Assembly (NCBI RefSeq): GCF_040954835.1
Contig: NC_090697.1
Span: 16,360,001 to 16,424,000 of the forward strand
Direction of reading: 5' to 3'
Source: Lepisosteus oculatus
Taxonomy: Eukaryota > Chordata > Actinopteri > Semionotiformes > Lepisosteidae
DNA length: 64,000 bases
The notes beneath the pieces are model-generated. The model did no database searches, was not told where the DNA came from, and saw only the letters and a list, made by a program, of their open reading frames with translations. Below, one piece after another: positions 12,001-26,300 of the stretch; the stretch's first letter is position 1; each line of letters starts with the position of its first letter. Made by a program: the position numbers and the translations under genes.

Positions 12001-14215
12001 AAAACGTAGTATGAGACTAAAATCGAATGCAATATTTCTATTGGAATAAAAGAGATGTATTCACAAGCCTGCTTGTTTACAATGTCATAGGGTCGCACAA
12101 GTCACCGTTCTGCCTCGTTCTGAATGGCAAAACTTGGTGCTGCGCTGACCTGGAAGCTTAATCTATTTTGTGATGTAAATTGGCGGTTTTACAAGTTACT
12201 GTGTACATTGTACTTTTATTGTGGTTTGAAATGCACTCATCTATGATGATTCTTTCTAACCCCAAAATATAAAAAACACCACTGCAGTTCCCCTTTAAAA
12301 GACAGAAGGAGGGAAGGTAGGAGAAGACTGTTGACACTCCCTCAAAGTGTGCGCAAACTGAGACATGAAAAACACACAATTGGCTATTCCAAATTGGCAA
12401 GGACAATGAAAATAACTAGTGGGGGGAAAAAAAAGAGCAAGACTTTTTGTCACTGTAAATGCAGCTTAACTCTGACACGTTTGAATTTGCTCACAATTAA
12501 TGTTCAGTAATATACCCCTCAGCTATGGTGTTTGTCACTAACGAGTATTTCTGCTCTCTGGGTGTTTTCTTCTTGCGAAGATTACAGAGAAACAAGATAT
12601 TTTTTGTACACCACACCCTGCAAGACATATTTTCCACTTGCACACATTTTGTGTCAGAGATATGAAGGAGATGCACTGTTCTCATGCCACAATCCGGTAG
12701 AACAAGATGACTATCTTTTCATGGGCTGCGATCCAAAAAAAACTCTGCACTGTTTTACCTAACAATTTCTTCTCGGTCCCCTTGCTGATCCTGCTGCGTA
12801 CTAATTTTCTGCCGCAGGCGATTAATCTCGCTGTCGAGGCTTTTTGCTGTCCTCCTAACTTCAACAGGTTCAGTACAGATCTTTTTGGCTTGAGCAACTG
12901 ATTCCTGTAGAGACATTTGACATGATAAATACATTTAAATATTCAAATTTATATATAACCTCTCTATTCCTGCCTTTTCAAAACTACAAGAAGGACAGAA
13001 GTGTTTACAGAAAGCTAAAAATTCTTGTTATAAGCAATCCTGTTTAAAGTTCCTTCCTGTGTTTATAAGAATATACAAAGTCTAATTTTAAGTATAGCAG
13101 ACAGAATGGTTTGATATGAGTTTCAGTTGCAATAAAAATGAAAATATTTCCCATTTTTCTCATTCTAAATTCTATAGTTTTCAAGTTTTATACAGCAAAT
13201 ATCTCAATAAGAATCTTGTTTTAGCAATTTGCACTAGGCTGGCTGATGTTAAAACATACCTGCAATTGCTTTTCTTTTGTCTCCAGGTCTGCCTTCAGTC
13301 TTTGAATTCCACTTAAATGTGCCTTTCTTTTTTCTTCGTAATGCTTTTTGTGGTGCTTACTTCTTTCCACTTCCTGATCAGTTTTGCTAAGTTCCTCCTG
13401 TTGAAACACAAGACGTCCTTGTAAGAAAAAGTTCACAAAATTTCACTGAGAAACAAAATGGGTACCTGAAAAGGCTCCTCTGGTAGAAGGATGTGCATCT
13501 AAAGGTGCCAGAAAAATAGGTTACAAGGGATAGAGCTGTTATTGCCAACTGAGACAAGGCTTCACCGTCCTGACCAGATGTCAAAGTCACGCTGTAAGAA
13601 TCACAGCTGTCCACTGCTCTAGGACACTATTTTGTGTTCTGAAAGCCACCTGGGTTCAGCAACCCTGTCACCACTAGACTACATTTAGATAAGATAAGAT
13701 CACTTTATTGGCCATATAACATTTCTCGCATTAGGAATTCATCTTTTCACATACCCCAGCTTGCTCTCCATGAGACACACAGGCACACAGACAGGGAGAG
13801 AAGGTTGGGGACAGAGCGCAGGGTCAGCCATTGTACAGCACCCCTGGATTCCTCTGCCAGCCACGGGATTTGACCCGGCAACCTTCCATCCACAGGCGCA
13901 GATCCTTAGCCACAGAGCCACTGCTCCGCTCCGCCGTTTATCTCTCTACCTACTTCCTGGTACCCAAAGAAAGGAGCAACTACCCCATCCTCTATCTTGA
14001 GGAATTAATAGCTTCTGTAAAAGGCAGTAGATCCTGCTTTATGATCATATATACAGTACATGAGCTCCATTCAGCCCAACAACTCGGACTTCAGGATTTA
14101 TACTAATGCATTTGAATCCACACGATGACCCACTGCAGATACTGTTCTCAGAAACAAAGGACTGTTGTAGATTATAATTGTAGACCGAGCGTGTACGAAT
14201 GTCTCAGGTTGTTTA

Positions 14216-14300
<85 letters not shown>

Positions 14301-17300
14301 GCTTACACTTATATCCCCGTCACTATACTGGGGCATTAGGACCCACATGGACCGCAGGGTGAGCGCCCCCTGCTGGCCCCCTGCTGGCCCCACTAACACC
14401 TCTTCCAGCAGCAACCTTAGTTTTTCCCAGGAGGTCTCCCATCCAGGTACTGACCAGGCTCACACCTGCTTAGCTTCAGTGGGTTGCCAGTTATGAGTTG
14501 CAAGGAGTCGGAACTGTTGGGCGAAACGCACTACACATGGAATGTTTTCAGAAACCTTTTGTGGTGGAACCTGGTCTTTGTGGCTAAGCCTCAATGGATA
14601 ATTAATTCTGGATGTTTCTATGAGAAATTGCAAAATGAAGTGAAGTGTTTTTGAGTTTTGAAATCTAATATAATTTCCAGTAACTGTTACATTTACAATT
14701 TTAACAATTTTACAACTGTAACATTTATCAATTTGTTAAACATTCTGGAAATCAAAGTCTTATGTTGTTTCTATCAGAAAACCATTACAAGGCAATGTGA
14801 GACAAACACTGCCCCCCTCATCTTGGCCACTCACTCTAATTGCAGCAGGAATGAGACGTAGCCAACAGTAAAAATAAGTGAACAGCAGGATGAAAAAAGG
14901 ACTATTTCATGGCCTACTGCCTTCTTACCATTACACAAGCCTGTTGTGGGGGGGCTATTATTCACCCTGGCGATTCGTACCCCCAGCTCTTTTTCCAGCA
15001 CATGGGAGATGATGGCATCTGCTGTTAAAATCCGTATTTTCCCGCGCGTTACTAATTGTGCTTAATTTACGGAGGTGAATACACACATTTCTATTTTCTC
15101 CGTAAAGGCAGGTTTGTCCTTAAAGCCTTGAAAATACATTTTTTTATATAAAAATTGGAGGGTATTCTCAACAAACGACCCGATGGTATTTTTGAAGCAG
15201 ACTGCCTAGAACTACAAGTACCCAAAAAAGCTAGGTATACCTAAATACCTATTTTCAACTACAAGCTTCATACCCTTCCAAGTTTTTGAATTCACTAATA
15301 AGACAATACACTGGAGTTCAGTAACAACCATTTCATACAAGGTTACAGCATCTAAAAACAATTACAATCATGAAGTTACCTTGATTGGATCTGCTTCTTC
15401 TCTTATGTTATTTATGTCTTCCCTGTGCTTTCTATAATTCAGTTCAGCTTCATCTAAAGCTTTTTTGAGCTCATGCATCTTCATTCGGGCATCCTCGGAT
15501 TCTTTTAAAGCAGTTTCCAGTTTGTTGCTGATGTCCTGAGACTCCTCTTCCTGTGCCAAACAATGAGTTATATTTTCATTACAAAAAAAACGCCACTGCA
15601 TTACTTACCCAGCAAAGGATTGCAATGCTAAAATCGCAACAAAAACCATCAACATACATTTCAAAAGTACACTGTAAAGGTTTTATTTTTTTGCTCTGAA
15701 TCTTACTAATTAACTGTAAATGTTAACTGTAGACAAAATGTAACACCATAGATAAAGTGGATAAAACTGAAAGTATCGTTCAACTTGAATTAAAAAAAAG
15801 AATGTTGCCCTGATAGTCAACATTCTTTTTTTTGCAAGCAGTTCCCAGCCTTACTTTAGCATTGTAGCTTACATGTTACCACCTGAACAAGGCTAACAAA
15901 CAATTATATTACATTTTAATATATAAATAATTGTATTACTATTATGAATTGCAATATTAAACTCTATTTCTACTCATTTCAAAGACACTAAAATACAAAC
16001 ATTAAGCTTACAAGTGCACTTATGTCTTCTGACTGGGGTTCCTCAGTGTTTTGTAGATCAGTAATTTCCAGTTTTATTTTTCTAGCTTTTTCCTGTATAG
16101 GAAAGAAGACTAAAGCATGAAGGATGAACATAATAAAACAAAAACATCAACAAACTGTTTATGGCTTTTAGAAAAACAGTTTTTTTATGTCCCTAAGCAC
16201 TGGTGACCTTTTGACAATATGCACACTGAAAATTTTATTTAAGAATCAATCAGCAGAAATCAGTCTATTAGAGATCTATTATAGAGATTTATTATAGGCT
16301 GCAAAGGAACAAGTAATAGGTTTATTCCATGCTGAAAAAGGAAGAAAGAAAACACAACGTTTCGGCTCTGGAGCCTTCTTCAGGTGCTCACGCCTGAAGA
16401 AGGCTCCACGGCCGAAACGTTGTGTTTTCTTTCTTCCTTTTTCAACATAATATATCTGGACATCTTTAATATTGTGCATTTTTCTGTAAAGCTTTCTTTA
16501 TAACAAAGCAGCCCTTTTAATCCACAACATTTGTATTTTAAAATGTACACATTTTATAAATGCTCTGGTTTTCTCCCACAGTACACTCATACCGGTTTAA
16601 GAACGTTCGGTATACGAATTTTCGCTAACCCTGACGTGAAGAATTTGTACCTTTTAGTGCATTATAAGAACAAAATTTCCCTTATTTAAACTTTGAAGTT
16701 CGTAAATGACCAACTCTGGCCTAGAACTTTCCGCGAACATTTGAATTCAGCGCCACTGAACAGCGGTTTGTTTCTGCGTGGGCGCAAAGCATTACTGTTA
16801 AGGACACTGTGAGGTAGCAGTCCTTTGTTTACGATCATAGCGAAAGCTTGTGCTCTCATTTTCAAAGTGTTTTTTTGTGTTTGTTTTGTAATTGCTGTTC
16901 ATTATGGGCCCTAAGGAAGAGAAAAATATTATTTTGAGCATAATAGTCATCAATAGTATGCACATCGTTCTAGCCGATCGCTCGGATAGCGATTTATTAC
17001 GAAAGAATGAAAAATGTTAATATGATATCTTGCCATTATTTTAAAGCTATAGTTGGCTTATTTGAGTAGAACTGTGTTGTTCACTAAGCTTGCTATAATA
17101 GTCAGTATGGTATTATATGTTCAGGGTGGTTTTTGAGTGACCGTGTCTTCAGTTCGGAATGGGGTGGAATTTTCCCCATAAGAAATAATGGAATTTTTAT
17201 TTTCGATTTACATTCTCTCGCCTTCCAAACAGATTTTAAGGAACAAATTAGTTTCGGATACTGAGGTATAAGTGTACTGTACAAAGATTTGCTAGTAGGT

Positions 17301-20300
17301 TAATGGCTTCTGTAAAAACTGGCCCTGGTGTGAGTGTGTGCGTGTTTGTATCCGTGTTCTATGATGGAATGGTGTCCAATGCTGCCCACCTTGTCCCTGA
17401 ATTGGATAAGCTGTGATGTAGTGAAAGTGATGTGACGTTTTATAAAATATAGTTCAAAAATCATTCTGATCCTATAAAAATAATTGCAGTTAAAATATCA
17501 ACCAGAGATCATGAGTAGTACACAAAATGAATCACCTTTGTGTTTTTCTGATTTTCCAGTGTTTTTCGATGCAGATTCTCATTGCGACGGATCTCCTCCT
17601 CTATAGTACGTATCTGCTGTTTGAACCTTGCGATGTGTGCCACCTGATTTTCTATTTCTGCTCTCCGATGCCTGTGGAAGAAGTGTTAATTCCACACTAA
17701 GATTATTAATATTAATTATTATTAATCTGAATACCAAATACTTCATGAAAAACTTTTAATCTACCCATACAGAGAAAAACAAAATTATTAACAATATCTA
17801 CATAGCTGGTCAAGTTTAAAAACCAAATGCATAAAAAATCCAAAACATAATGGTGATATCAGTAAGATGTATAAGATTACAATCAGCATTCAGAACTGAG
17901 AGTGAAGATCATCTGCTTGTACCATGTTACTAGTTACGTGAAAACACAACAAGCTAAATGCTGATTAGCTCTTAAATGAGATCAGGGTTAAATCGCAACT
18001 TCCTACTATAAATTGTGTAGAAGGCCTATACAAAAATGAGTCGGACTGCAGTAAATTTGGTCAATTCCATACGAACCTGATTTCTTCCTCTAAATCTCCA
18101 CTCAAGTACTGCGCCCTCTTGTGCTCGTTGGAATAGTAGCGGTTGGTGTAGACCTGGTCTCCATCCTGGGTAAAAGCTTCACGGCAGTTCCTTGGGGGAC
18201 TTCCACACTGCATCACCTGACGGGCGTCTTTGTTGTTCTAACAACACAATATCATCATTTGTGTTTAACAGTAAAATTGGAGAGCAGCCCGCACTGCTTT
18301 GAAAGGATTAATAAACTTATCATTTTGGTTTGAGGTGAAGTCCATACTAAGGCATTAAAGTAACAAGCAAGGCATCTGAAATGGCTCAACGACTAAAGAC
18401 GGTCGCCCAGAGTGCAGACTGAGCCCGAATGTTCAAGCTCTCCTGGTTCACGCTCAAGACACTTTATTAGCCACAGGACACCAAAGCCTTATGATGCAAC
18501 ATCAACTCTGGGGAAATGCCTGCTGCCTGAGAATGAGCTCAGTAAGACACGCATGGCTCAACCAGCTGGTGCTCAAATTTTAACTACGAAAATCTGTGCA
18601 GGCAAAACACCTCACAAAAAAAGGAATTTTGTCATTAACCCTTAAACGCTTTGAATGGCGCCTTTTCTAAGAAGAATCGCCGCCTTTTTCTTCTACTACA
18701 AAAAGAGTATTCTTGTTTACGCGATTCAAATACAGAAGAAAGACCACAAGTGCATTTTTAAGTTTCAATGTTAAAGACCTTCCCTTGAATTGCAGCATTT
18801 CAGAAGGAAAGGGTTGCAAAAACATTTGTGACGATAATGCATAGTTAAAAGAAAAGACATACTTTAATCAGGAGGACTGTCTCTATCCCTCTCATGTCTA
18901 TAAGACAATTTGTTATGACTGGATCCTCTATTTCCAAAGCCTGAAGAACCGATGGGAATTCTGGGTGATTCACAGCCCTAAAAAGAAAAGCCTAATGTTA
19001 GTTTTACATGTCACTTTCAATGACCACTTATCCAATTCAGGGACACGGTGGCCTTGAGCCTGTCCAACGCCAGTCTATCACAGGAGACAAACAGACATTG
19101 ACACACTCATACCAGGCCCAGTTTTTACAGAAGCTAATTAAGCTAACAGCGTATGTTTAGCACTCCAGGAACTGACCCAGGACCCCAGCGCTACATGGCC
19201 ATAACACCATTCTAGTTTCACACGGCTCTAATTAAAAACTGTTGATCATATATACTGTCTGATAGAAATTCCCCCAGACATCTGATTAAGAACTATTTCT
19301 TGAAGAAAAAAAGTATCAACCACCTGCAAAGTTTTTTTCATTAAATTGAACACTGTAAAATTTACACTCCAGTATTTTGCTTATTAACAAGTTTCAGAGT
19401 TGCATTGGCAAAAATAACGCTGATCATTCTATGAGTCATTCGAATTACATTGAATGTAAGGAATTCTGAGAATTTATTCTGATTCATCTGACCCAAACAT
19501 CTTTAAAATGTTGATGTAAATTTCTGATATAAACGGTAAGTTCCAATCAGTTTTAGCCAACTTCAAATGTTAAAGAAGTGACATTTTCACAAAAGTATAA
19601 CAGTCATGTTCACCCCTCCTTGGGTCAATAAAATGCATTCATGATCTCTAAAAGCAGTCCTGCACAGAAGATAAGAGTTTTGTTTAATGGGTCACATTGT
19701 GGCTCCCTGAATGACTCAATCAGTAAAGGTGTGGTTTTCAATTCTGTTACTACTCAGCTGTAGCACGAAGAATGAGTGAGCTTTAGTATAGCCAGGGTAT
19801 CATCAGTTAGCTGGACAAATGACTTCAGCTGATATTTCAGGCGCTTGCAAGCACAGGACAGGCAGTAAGACACAGTGGACTGAGGACTATGCACTGTGTG
19901 GAAGGGAGAAAGGCTCGGACAAGTGCATTATTCCGAAAACATAAACTCGGTTTGCAGGTAACAGGGTCGGGTTTGCAACTGGACCAAACTGGAAGCGTAT
20001 CAAAATAAAGAGCTAAATATCACTGATCCTAATTCTTTCAAAAGGACATGGCAGAACGTAAGAATTGTATAACTTCACATTCCCAATATTTTCTGAATGT
20101 GATTAAAACTTGGCAAACTGAGCAACTGCCGTTGAATTCTGAGCAAGACCACATTCAGTCATTTCAAATTAAAACTAAGACACTAAGAAGCTCTACAGTG
20201 TTAGGTGCATTACTTTCAAGAAAAATAAAATTCCTTGCTCATTTATGAAGAAGGACATTACTAAAAAAACATTTTAAACATGAAATGGACAGAAGGTGAC

Positions 20301-23300
20301 TTCTAAGGTCACAAAGAACATCACATCACAAGGATGTTTGAAAACAACACAAGAAGCAGTGTTCTAACATTATTTAAAAAAATCAAATCATTAAATAAAC
20401 ATAACAAAAATCAAATCATACCTATGTCTTGTGTTGTACTCTGTGTTTGAAAATGCGCTCACAATAATCTGTGGTCTTCTCCCATGATTGTAGTACCGAG
20501 ACATAATTGTCTGCAGCGTCTTCTCATCATTGTAGTTGTCACAACAAAAGGCCATCATAAGTCCCTTCAGACAGCTCTCTACAGCTAATGCAAGGTCAGG
20601 GTATTTAAGCCGTATGCAGAATCCTGAAAAACATATTTCAAAATCCACTATACTGTGCATGGACTATTCAATAAAGAAACCAAAAATGGTGGCTGCTGAT
20701 TAAACAAAGAAAAAAATGATTTCATTTTTTACATCATACCATGATTTAATAATAGTAGACTAACAACTGACGTACAATTAGGCTGAAGGCACTTGAGAGA
20801 AAGAAATATGCACAAAACAGAGCACTGATGTAACTATAAAAAAGATGTGCTATACAAGGCCTTTATGTCTTCCACTATACTAAAGTATTTAGAGTAGGGA
20901 AAAAGAAAACATTCAGAAACACATAAAAAATTATGGGACTTTACCAATAGGTCCCACAGGTTTCTTTTTAAATACTCCTCTCCTGTTTGCTTCATCAATG
21001 TCTTTTAAAAGAGCAGGCATATATTCCCCAAATCTCTTAATTTTATCCGTTCTGCTGGCCTCCACAGCACTCAGTTCCCTCCTTTTGGCATTCGTCAACG
21101 CTTGAAGATCTCTCTCTTCGCGACTAAGACAAGTGAATGAAATGTAAAATGAGCATGGAGGAACACGGGATAAAGGTAACCATTATGCCAGATGCTATTG
21201 TGTGACAGCAGGCACACCGCCACGCTGACTGACACACCTCATCTTCGCAAGCTCTTCTTTGTACTTCGTAACCACCTGTCGAAACTGGTCCAGCTGCTGG
21301 CCTAAAGTATCGTCTTGCTGGCCTAAAGACGTTAGCTGGTCCTCAAGAGTGGCAATTCTCTCCAGTCTTTCCCGCCGGTCCACCTCAGTGGACTGACTTG
21401 CGCTATTGAGAGACGACATTTTATTGAACAGGTTGCAGGTAAATAACATTTTCGCACGCTCCTACTATGTTGAGATCAAATTCAGTACTCACTTAAGTAA
21501 ATATCGTCTGCAACTTTGAGCTTTTCATTATCCACACTATAAGCTTTCCATCACCCTGGTTAAGGATTATCTTGGTCTCATTTGTTGATCAAAGTTCTAA
21601 AACTCTCCTGACCTAACTGACCCAAAACATAGGGCCCAGGCAACCAAGGAATTCACCAGGAGAGAAGAGTGAAAAATCGAACATTTATACGTTTTGACTT
21701 TGCTGTCCCAGTACTTTTGGATGGCACTGTATATGCCCAAGCACTGTATTTGCTTTTCTTGCTTCCCCACATGGATGATTTCTTTCATGTATCTTCTAGC
21801 AGCTCTGAATGCAATATGTGTACTGGACGTTCTTAGTCACAGATTGGATCACCTTTTTTACTTATCAAAGTTAAATTTAATTCAATGTCTCCAGACCAGA
21901 AGATAATGAATGACAAGTGTGGAAATACCTGTACTTCAGCTCCTCAATGTGCTTTGTCAGCTGCTCTTTGTCCTTCTCCAAGTGCTTCAAGTTAGTCTTA
22001 CAGCGATGATATGCAGCCTGATAAAGGAATCGGATAAGAATACAGGCATTAGAATATGGGAATCAGCCCATGATGAAGCTCAAACAAATCACACATTTAC
22101 TCAATGTTAAAACAAGAAGCATAGCTCATTTTGTTCTAATTCTGAGAAATAAAATAAGAGGACCATAGAAAACACATTATTGAGGAGGCCGTTCGGCCCA
22201 TCAGACTTACTCAAGAGTTAGTAGCTATTTGACTAAGGGATCTGATCCAGCCATTTCTTTATATAGAAACCAGGGTATAAGCTTCAATAATATGTCTGGG
22301 TAGCTTGTTCCGAAGTTCCACAACTGTTCGTATAAAGATGTACCTCTTGTTCTCAGTTTTACATGCACCATTGTTTCCACTTTGCCCTCCAGTTGGCGTT
22401 TCACGATTTATTCCTAGAAATTCCACTAGGTTGATTTTGCCAATGTTCTAAATGATTTTGAATAGACTACAAATATTCAGTTTATTTAACCTGTCGGTGT
22501 GGAACATTTTCTTAAAATCCAGAAGGCATCGGAGGATTTTCAGTGAGCCGATTCCAGACCAGCAAATTCGTTTTTTTGTAATTTGGTGACAAAAAAACAA
22601 GGTCTTACTATTGTTTTTTACCATTTAAACATAGCACCCATTGGCGACAATTCTACCCTTCAAACTATACATCTTAATATTTTTTGTATTTGTACTGCTT
22701 CCCTGAACTGTCTAGAAGATGTTAATAATATATCAATATTAACACTTTAGTCTTTGTCTTAAGTAGCCTCTACAAGATCAGTAATTCCCACTTTGTATTT
22801 ACAATTTATGTTTTAGCTACCTGCATGCAATCTCCTGCACCTGTCCACATTAAAAGTAATCTGCCCAATCTGAGAATTCACCTCTTATTGTACTCTCCAT
22901 ATTCAATTAACACACATTTTCTATCACACACGTCCCCAGATGACTACCGCCTATAATTTAAGAATCAATCCTTTTTGAAGAACTTCATCCAAAGCCTTCC
23001 AAAAAATCTAAATACACTATATACTCTGTGTTTGATTGTTGCTTGCACAAAAACCTCATAACAAGTTAGTTAAGAATGACATGCATTTTCTAAATCCATG
23101 CTCCCCTTAAGTCCTATTTCTATAAAGCTGATCCCCTAGATTGGTTTTGAAAGTTGTTTACATAACCTTGTAAGTAATGGTCAGAATTGTCTATAATCAC
23201 TTGGTTCAATATTATCACCCATTTTATGGAAGGTCAGCACATTAGCAATTGCTGTACAAATGCCTAAGCAACCTTTCTTGTTTCCATATATACAATTCAT

Positions 23301-26300
23301 AGGATTCCTTCTGACCATGGAGATTTATTCATCTTCAGTGCTTCTGGTTCCCAAAACATGTCTGCCTCTCCTACGTTAAAACTATTTAATGGAGAACTTT
23401 ATCATTCTACTGCCTGAAGGAGGTAGTTGATTTTTTTCTTTAGTAGCTATTTGAAATACTCATTTAGTACATCAGTACCGTAGTACCATTTCCAAAGTAG
23501 GAGCAACTGTTAAAACAACTTGCAGTGAAATGAACAGAAACACAAAATGGCTGTAAACATCCAGGCAACATAGCTGCGCAGTGGTTAGAATTGCACTGGG
23601 TCCCTGGTCCATTTCCTGCTTTGTTTCTCCTTGTGCTCATGTGGGTTTCCACTGGGTGCTCCAGTTTCTTCCCACAGTCCGAAGACATAATGAATTGGCC
23701 TTGGAGTGAGAGTGTTTATGTATGTGTTAGCCCTGAGATGGACAGTGTCCATTGCTTGCCAGGATAAACCCTGGCTCCCTTACAGTCGTTTGGATAAAGC
23801 GATTAGAAAATGGATGGATGGATGGATGGATGGCTGTAAACATTACAAAAACATCAGGTACAATTGACCGGGACAATCGAAGGGTGGGGAGGGTGACTTT
23901 ATCTATATGAGTGTCAGTTCCTCTTTGTGGCTTTAAGTCTTTTCAAACTCACCTCAGCTTCTTTGCACGCTTTGCTCCGTGCCTGTGCTTCACTCTTCAG
24001 AGCTGAACACTGTGGATCCAGAACGCGGACCCTCTCAGTGATGTTCTCCAGCTGACCATGGATCTCTTTATATTTCTTCTCAGCTTGATCCACCTTTTCC
24101 TAGGGAAAAAAACAAACTGCTTCAAAGGATCTGCCTACACAATGTGCACAATGTTTCAGAACTGACTTGTTAATAGAATACAAAGGCAAGACAACCTGTG
24201 TAACACAATCATCTGAATACTTGGTTTATGCATTCCTGTGTTAAATATTCCCTGCTGTAATTCCCTCTCCAGTAAGAAAGAAATCAAGGCCTCTGTAAAA
24301 ACAAAACCTACAAACCAATTGCAGAGCAAGTACAAAGTAAGACATGGCAGATTCTTGGTGGCAACATTTCAAACAGAATGAGGCCTACAGTATATTCAAA
24401 ATCAATGAATGCTACAATATCATTACCCTAAATTCCACAGACACTTAGATCCTCAAATAAAACATAAATATAATTTATTCTATTTACTACTTCTAAAAAA
24501 CTGTGTAAACTAAAGATAATTAACCACAATTACTCAATCAAAAAAGTTAACCTTCCACTCTTCCACTTTCTGATCAAACTTCACTGTGGCCTTTTCTTCA
24601 TGGGAAATTCTGTCCTTGATCGGCTGCAATTCCTTCTCAATTTCAGCGACCTATTGGAATCAAGCAAAATATTAAATGAACATGAAAATATAGTTTTTAA
24701 AACTGCAATTAATAAACTCTATAATTGGGAAATATTATCGACAAACGAGCATCTGTATAAGCCACAATTACAGGAACAAGTAAAGGTTTATTCCATTCTG
24801 AAAAGAGAAGAAAAGAAACATTTCCACTGTGGAGCCTTCTTCAGGACTTAGAGAAAGTGTGTAATTCTAATTAAACTAAAAACCTGACAATGAACCCTCC
24901 ATGCTTAATAAAGCAACAGCAAATAACACATCAGAGATGTGATGAATTTGTGAAAAAAAAAGGAATAATGATTGGTGATTGACACCTGAAGAAAACTCCA
25001 CAGCCGAAACACTGTGCCTCTTTCCTTCTCCTTTCAGCATGGCAAACTTGATTTACTTGTTCTTTTGCACTCTATGCATGCTGACTACTTCAACTACAAT
25101 TAACTACTTGAACTACTTGAACGCATCTAACTACTTGAACTACAATTACAGGAAGTTAGGACTTTCGCTTACCCTATAAACAATTATTATTAAACTAGGA
25201 ATCTGCTCACTTACCCTAGCTTGACTGAAACTGTATTGAAAAAAATATGAATTCAAGAAATACAATTCAATGTCATTTTGATTCCAGTTAGTCACCAAAC
25301 TAACTTTGTGATATCTTATCTGCAATCTGTACACCATGCTCATAACAAACACAACAAAGTATTTTTAAAGATAACTTATACTCAAGCACAAAATAATAAC
25401 ATTAGTACATAAACCTTTCCTGACAAAATCTGATTTGAAAAACATTTCCTGAGAAAAAGACGTAGCTTAAGGGCAGCCATAAAGAACCTGCTACCATCCA
25501 ATATTTTTGTTCATGACCTCAAAAGATAATCAGAACAAAGAACTTCTAAAGCTAATTCAATTGGTAATAGCTAAATTATTGATAAGTATGTTACAACATG
25601 TTTAAAAACTTTGAATTCATTTATGGTACTACCTGTTTTGCAAACAACTATGACTACGACTAATATGAATAATAAAATATAAAAGATGACATTGTGAATA
25701 GAAGTAGTGTTACACCTATTTATTACATATCCATTAATGTGCATTTGTTCACTGAATAACCCAACACAAAAACAAATCCCAATTGGAAATGGGAGAGTTG
25801 AACACAAAAATTCTAAAAGCCCATTAATAGATTTTAAATTATTTAGCAATTTAACCAAAGTTGCAAAGAATTACATACAGTAGAATGTAATATGTCTTTT
25901 TTTTAAAGACCCAGTCAAGGTAATATAATCATAAGACTAGACAAAGTCAAATAAAGTATTTTCAAACTGTTTGAATCAATCCTTTAAAACTAAAGCCTTG
26001 AGTGCTCATTTAAGGAGGGAAACCTACAGCAACGTATAACAACAACAAATAACAGTGCAAACCCTGTTGGAACACACTAAGCTGGATTCTCCATTCAGTT
26101 ACGTAGAGTCCTTGAATATTTTTCTGAAAACCAAATTAGGTGAATCTCGTAACATACGGGTGTACTCAGCATTTAAGATCATTTCACAGCTTGTCTGTTC
26201 TAATGTGATCACTTGCGATACACACAGGAGTGTACTGCTGGGACGTCAACCTGCTGGATTCTCACCCCTTGATGGAGGGACTGGATTCTCAGTTTGCCAG

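Noticed and set aside
14172-14414. Open frame with a long poly-tyrosine run
   Set aside because: It is simply the translation of the (TAA)n microsatellite and SINE.
14429-14480. Possible 5S rRNA genes (also near 34110 and 63020)
   Set aside because: Only the 3' half resembles 5S and each copy continues into the same SINE body; these are SINE heads, not rRNA genes.
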